DNA of 64,000 nucleotides from Desulfovibrio ferrophilus (lineage in GTDB: Bacteria > Desulfobacterota > Desulfovibrionia > Desulfovibrionales > Desulfovibrionaceae). The stretch is from NCBI RefSeq assembly GCF_003966735.1, contig NZ_AP017378.1, positions 1,942,905 to 2,006,904 of the forward strand. The letters run 5' to 3'. Below, one piece after another: positions 61,817-64,000 of this stretch (positions within the stretch are counted from its first letter, which is position 1; each line of letters opens with the position of its first letter). The notes beneath the pieces were generated by a model that ran no database searches, was not told the DNA's origin, and saw only the letters and a program-made list of their open reading frames with translations. The position numbers and the translations under genes are program-made.

Positions 61817-63106
61817 TTATTCTGAGATGATGTGCACATCTCTTTGAGGGAAGGGAATCTGAATTCCTTCTGCGCGAAAGACATCCAGAATGGCCACATT
61901 GATCGCGCTCGTTATATTGGCCACACCATTTTGAGGATCCTTGATCCACACTCTGAGTTCCAGATTCAATGAGCTGTCGCCAAACTCCAGAAACAAGGCC
62001 ACAGGTGCCGGGCTCAATAACACTCGCGGCAATCCCTGAACGGCCTGTTCCATGAGTTTCAGAGCCCGCTTGATATCCGTCCCGTAGGAGACTCCCACTG
62101 GCACCTTCAGACGCACGTTACTGTCCGAGAATGACCAGTTCACCACTTGGCTGGTGATCAAATCCTCATTGGGAATCAGATATTCCTTGCCGTCACGGGT
62201 CACAACAGACACGAACCGTCCCCGCAGTTCAGTAATCCAGCCATAGACCCCGCCTATTTCGATAACGTCCCCTGGCTTGATGGACTTGTCCATCAGCAGG
62301 ATGAGACCGCTGATCAGATTGGCAAAGACATTACGCAACCCAAAGCCAACTCCCACACCAATGGCCCCGGAAAAAACGGTCAGAGCGGTAAGGTCAATGC
62401 CTACGCTATTCAGAGCGAGCAGGGTGGCCAGGACATAAAAGCTTATCCGTGCCGTCTTGGAAAGCAACACTCGGGTCGAAGGAGTCAACTCCGATACACC
62501 CTCAAGACGACGCTCCACAAAGATAGAGGCCATCCCTCCCAAGCGAAAGAAAATCAATAACAGCAAGGCTGCTTTGGCCAAGACAAGCAGAGTGACCCGG
62601 GTTCCACCAAGGTCAAACCCCACACTGTCCAGAACCTGCATGACAGGACCCAAAATTCCCAACACATGCAGGGTCGCAGCAATCACGGCAAGAGTGGCAA
62701 AGCAACGTCGCCAGAATCGAGAACGAATAATTGAGGAGCCAAGAATAATCACGGAAGAGACGACCAGCAGCGTCAGCACCGAATCCAGTAGCACCCCTCC
62801 GTAACCTGAGAGTTTGAGCCCCTCGCGAGCGGCAGCCGCCAGTAAAGCACTGACCATGGCCGGCAAGGCACGCACCAGGGTTCGCGCAAGCCGGGGCAAT
62901 GGCAAATCACCTTCCATGCCTCCGGGGAACCGCGCCCGCACAGCCTGCTTGAGCGGCAAAGCCAGCAGCCACCCAAGAAGCACAACCCCGAGCACCACAG
63001 CAGCCTGCATCGCGCCACTGCCCACTGTCAGCCATTTCCAGGCCTGCAACGGCAACTCCAATCCCCAAGCGATGAAAGCTTCCAGCGAAAAGGGCTGCTG
63101 TTGCAT
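61817..63106 (-). CDS. MscS-family mechanosensitive channel
   Basis: The 429-residue protein has about five membrane segments and the MscS pore helix GAIGVGVGFGLRNVFANLIS with GLILLMDKSIKPGDVIE, then the beta domain (RGRFVSVVTRDGKEYLIPNE, LITSQVVNWSFSD). Such channels release solutes upon hypo-osmotic shock. It is longer than E. coli MscS, with extra N-terminal membrane segments. AGGAG lies seven bases before ATG 63106; the frame reaches 63217 only inside the neighbouring gene. Confidence 0.93.
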   Translation of the reverse strand: MQQQPFSLEAFIAWGLELPLQAWKWLTVGSGAMQAAVVLGVVLLGWLLALPLKQAVRARFPGGMEGDLPLPRLARTLVRALPAMVSALLAAAAREGLKLSGYGGVLLDSVLTLLVVSSVIILGSSIIRSRFWRRCFATLAVIAATLHVLGILGPVMQVLDSVGFDLGGTRVTLLVLAKAALLLLIFFRLGGMASIFVERRLEGVSELTPSTRVLLSKTARISFYVLATLLALNSVGIDLTALTVFSGAIGVGVGFGLRNVFANLISGLILLMDKSIKPGDVIEIGGVYGWITELRGRFVSVVTRDGKEYLIPNEDLITSQVVNWSFSDSNVRLKVPVGVSYGTDIKRALKLMEQAVQGLPRVLLSPAPVALFLEFGDSSLNLELRVWIKDPQNGVANITSAINVAILDVFRAEGIQIPFPQRDVHIISE

Positions 63107-63116
63107 GAAACAACTC

Positions 63117-64000
63117 CTAGGTGGGAATGCGAACCGTAAAGCGGGTACCACCGGAACGAGACAGTTCAAGGGTCCCGCCAACCTGGGCGACCAATCCGCG
63201 GACCAGTTCCAACCCAAGAGACTTGGGATGGTTCAGGTCCACATCGTCGGCCAGGCCCACACCATCATCCATGACCACCAATTCGTAGTTGCCTACGACC
63301 TTGCTGAATACAATGGAAATGGTACCCGGACCTCCTTCGGGGAAGGCGTATTTCAACGAGTTGGTCAAAAATTCAGTCACGATCAGGCCCACAGGCATGA
63401 CCTTGTCCGGCTCCAATTCCATCTCCTCGCAATCCAGTTTCAACTCCACTCCCGGAGGAAAAACATAGGACCGCAACAATGAATCCGTCAGGCTTTCAAA
63501 ATAATCCCTGGCGGCGATTGTATCAAGATGTTCCGAACTGTAGAGCTTCTCATGAACCTTGGCGATGGAGACCACGCGACTGCGCACGGCCTTCAGAGCC
63601 TCCACGCAGGCTTCATTCTCGATATGCATGGATTGCAGAGCCAGCAGTCCGCAAATCATATTCAGATTGTTCTTGATGCGATGATGAATTTCCTTGAGCT
63701 GCAGCTCCCGGTCCTCGGCCTGAGAACGGAAACCGACCATCATGTCGTCGAGGTTGCGCTCCATGGCTTTTTTCTCGAGGACAATCTCAATCACGGCTTT
63801 GATCTGATCATTCTGGCTGGGCTTCAAGATATAACCATAGGGATGAACAACCTTGGCCCGATCAACATGAGCATCATCGCCATAGGCGGTGAGCAGGATC
63901 ACCGGAATATCCATCTTATCCTGAATCTCGCCACAGGCGGTGATTCCATCCTTTTCACCCGGCATCACGATATCCATCAGCACCAGGTCCGGCCGCAGCT
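63117..64000 (-). CDS. Response regulator/sensor histidine kinase (HisKA_2 type), 5' end outside window
   Basis: About 294 codons are visible. The N-terminal part is the end of a receiver domain (LMDIVMPGEKDGI with the phosphoacceptor aspartate, VILLTAYGD, YILKPSQ). Then comes a HisKA_2 phosphoacceptor segment, LKEIHHRIKNNLNMICGLLA, typical of HWE/HisKA_2 kinases, and an ATPase domain (VTEFLTNSLKYAFPEGGPG, DDGVGLADD, SLGLELVRGLV). The start is beyond base 64000. It is ten bases upstream of the MscS gene and may be co-transcribed with it. Confidence 0.9.
   Translation of the reverse strand, partial: LRPDLVLMDIVMPGEKDGITACGEIQDKMDIPVILLTAYGDDAHVDRAKVVHPYGYILKPSQNDQIKAVIEIVLEKKAMERNLDDMMVGFRSQAEDRELQLKEIHHRIKNNLNMICGLLALQSMHIENEACVEALKAVRSRVVSIAKVHEKLYSSEHLDTIAARDYFESLTDSLLRSYVFPPGVELKLDCEEMELEPDKVMPVGLIVTEFLTNSLKYAFPEGGPGTISIVFSKVVGNYELVVMDDGVGLADDVDLNHPKSLGLELVRGLVAQVGGTLELSRSGGTRFTVRIPT

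Noticed and set aside
1-64000. CRISPR arrays, insertion sequences, integrases, rRNA genes
   Set aside because: I saw no regularly spaced repeats, no transposase or integrase motifs, and no rRNA-like sequence in the parts I read.

Overview
The window looks like the chromosome of a Gram-negative, meso-diaminopimelate-type bacterium, most probably a deltaproteobacterial sulfate reducer of the Desulfovibrio group. The signs are the order of the division and cell wall (dcw) cluster, a PASTA-tailed FtsI, the many radical SAM and iron-sulfur proteins, HD-GYP and two-component genes, a sigma-54 promoter, and lysine 2,3-aminomutase with its acetyltransferase. This assignment is inference: no sulfate-reduction gene or rRNA lies in the window.

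Region 1 (1-13438, minus strand) is a compact dcw operon running mraZ-rsmH-ftsL-ftsI-murE-murF-mraY-murD-ftsW-murG-murC-murB. Most junctions overlap or nearly touch. A promoter with four MraZ boxes at exact 10-bp spacing precedes mraZ. murB runs off the left edge.

Region 2 (13.8-31.1 kb) holds mixed accessory and housekeeping genes: an HD-GYP-like protein, a flavodoxin-ferredoxin protein divergent from a TetR regulator across two palindromes, an NHL-repeat lipoprotein, a MocR-type regulator that has lost its PLP lysine, an ornithine cyclodeaminase homologue, a CBS protein next to a 125-nt hairpin element, a DJ-1/PfpI protein with an ArsS-like radical SAM enzyme, thiM-thiE, an aminotransferase, a His-rich metal transporter with a MarR regulator, a solute-binding protein, a metallo-beta-lactamase-fold protein, and an XRE-HD pair.

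Region 3 (31.2-39.3 kb) has rplM-rpsI, an uncharacterised radical SAM enzyme, a PPC-domain protein, a histidine kinase broken by one missing base in a G tract, purM, a small secreted protein, an AmrS radical SAM enzyme and tRNA-Pro(UGG).

Region 4 (39.3-45.7 kb) lies between the intact tRNA-Pro and a decayed tRNA 3' half in the same orientation, so it resembles an old island. It holds a YitT protein, ablB, ablA, a complete polar amino acid ABC transporter and a small Cys protein. Together these could import lysine and turn it into N-epsilon-acetyl-beta-lysine, a known compatible solute. Its distal edge is a very AT-rich gene-free stretch.

Region 5 (45.7-64 kb) has sodB, a GGDEF protein, Fur-controlled feoAB, a sigma-54 operon for a BMP-type nucleobase/nucleoside ABC transporter plus cytosine deaminase, a small membrane protein, an M20 peptidase, an HD-GYP protein behind a structured leader, a TrmB-like regulator coupled to lysA, a MscS channel and a response-regulator/histidine-kinase protein cut by the right edge.

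No transposase, integrase, rRNA or CRISPR array was seen.
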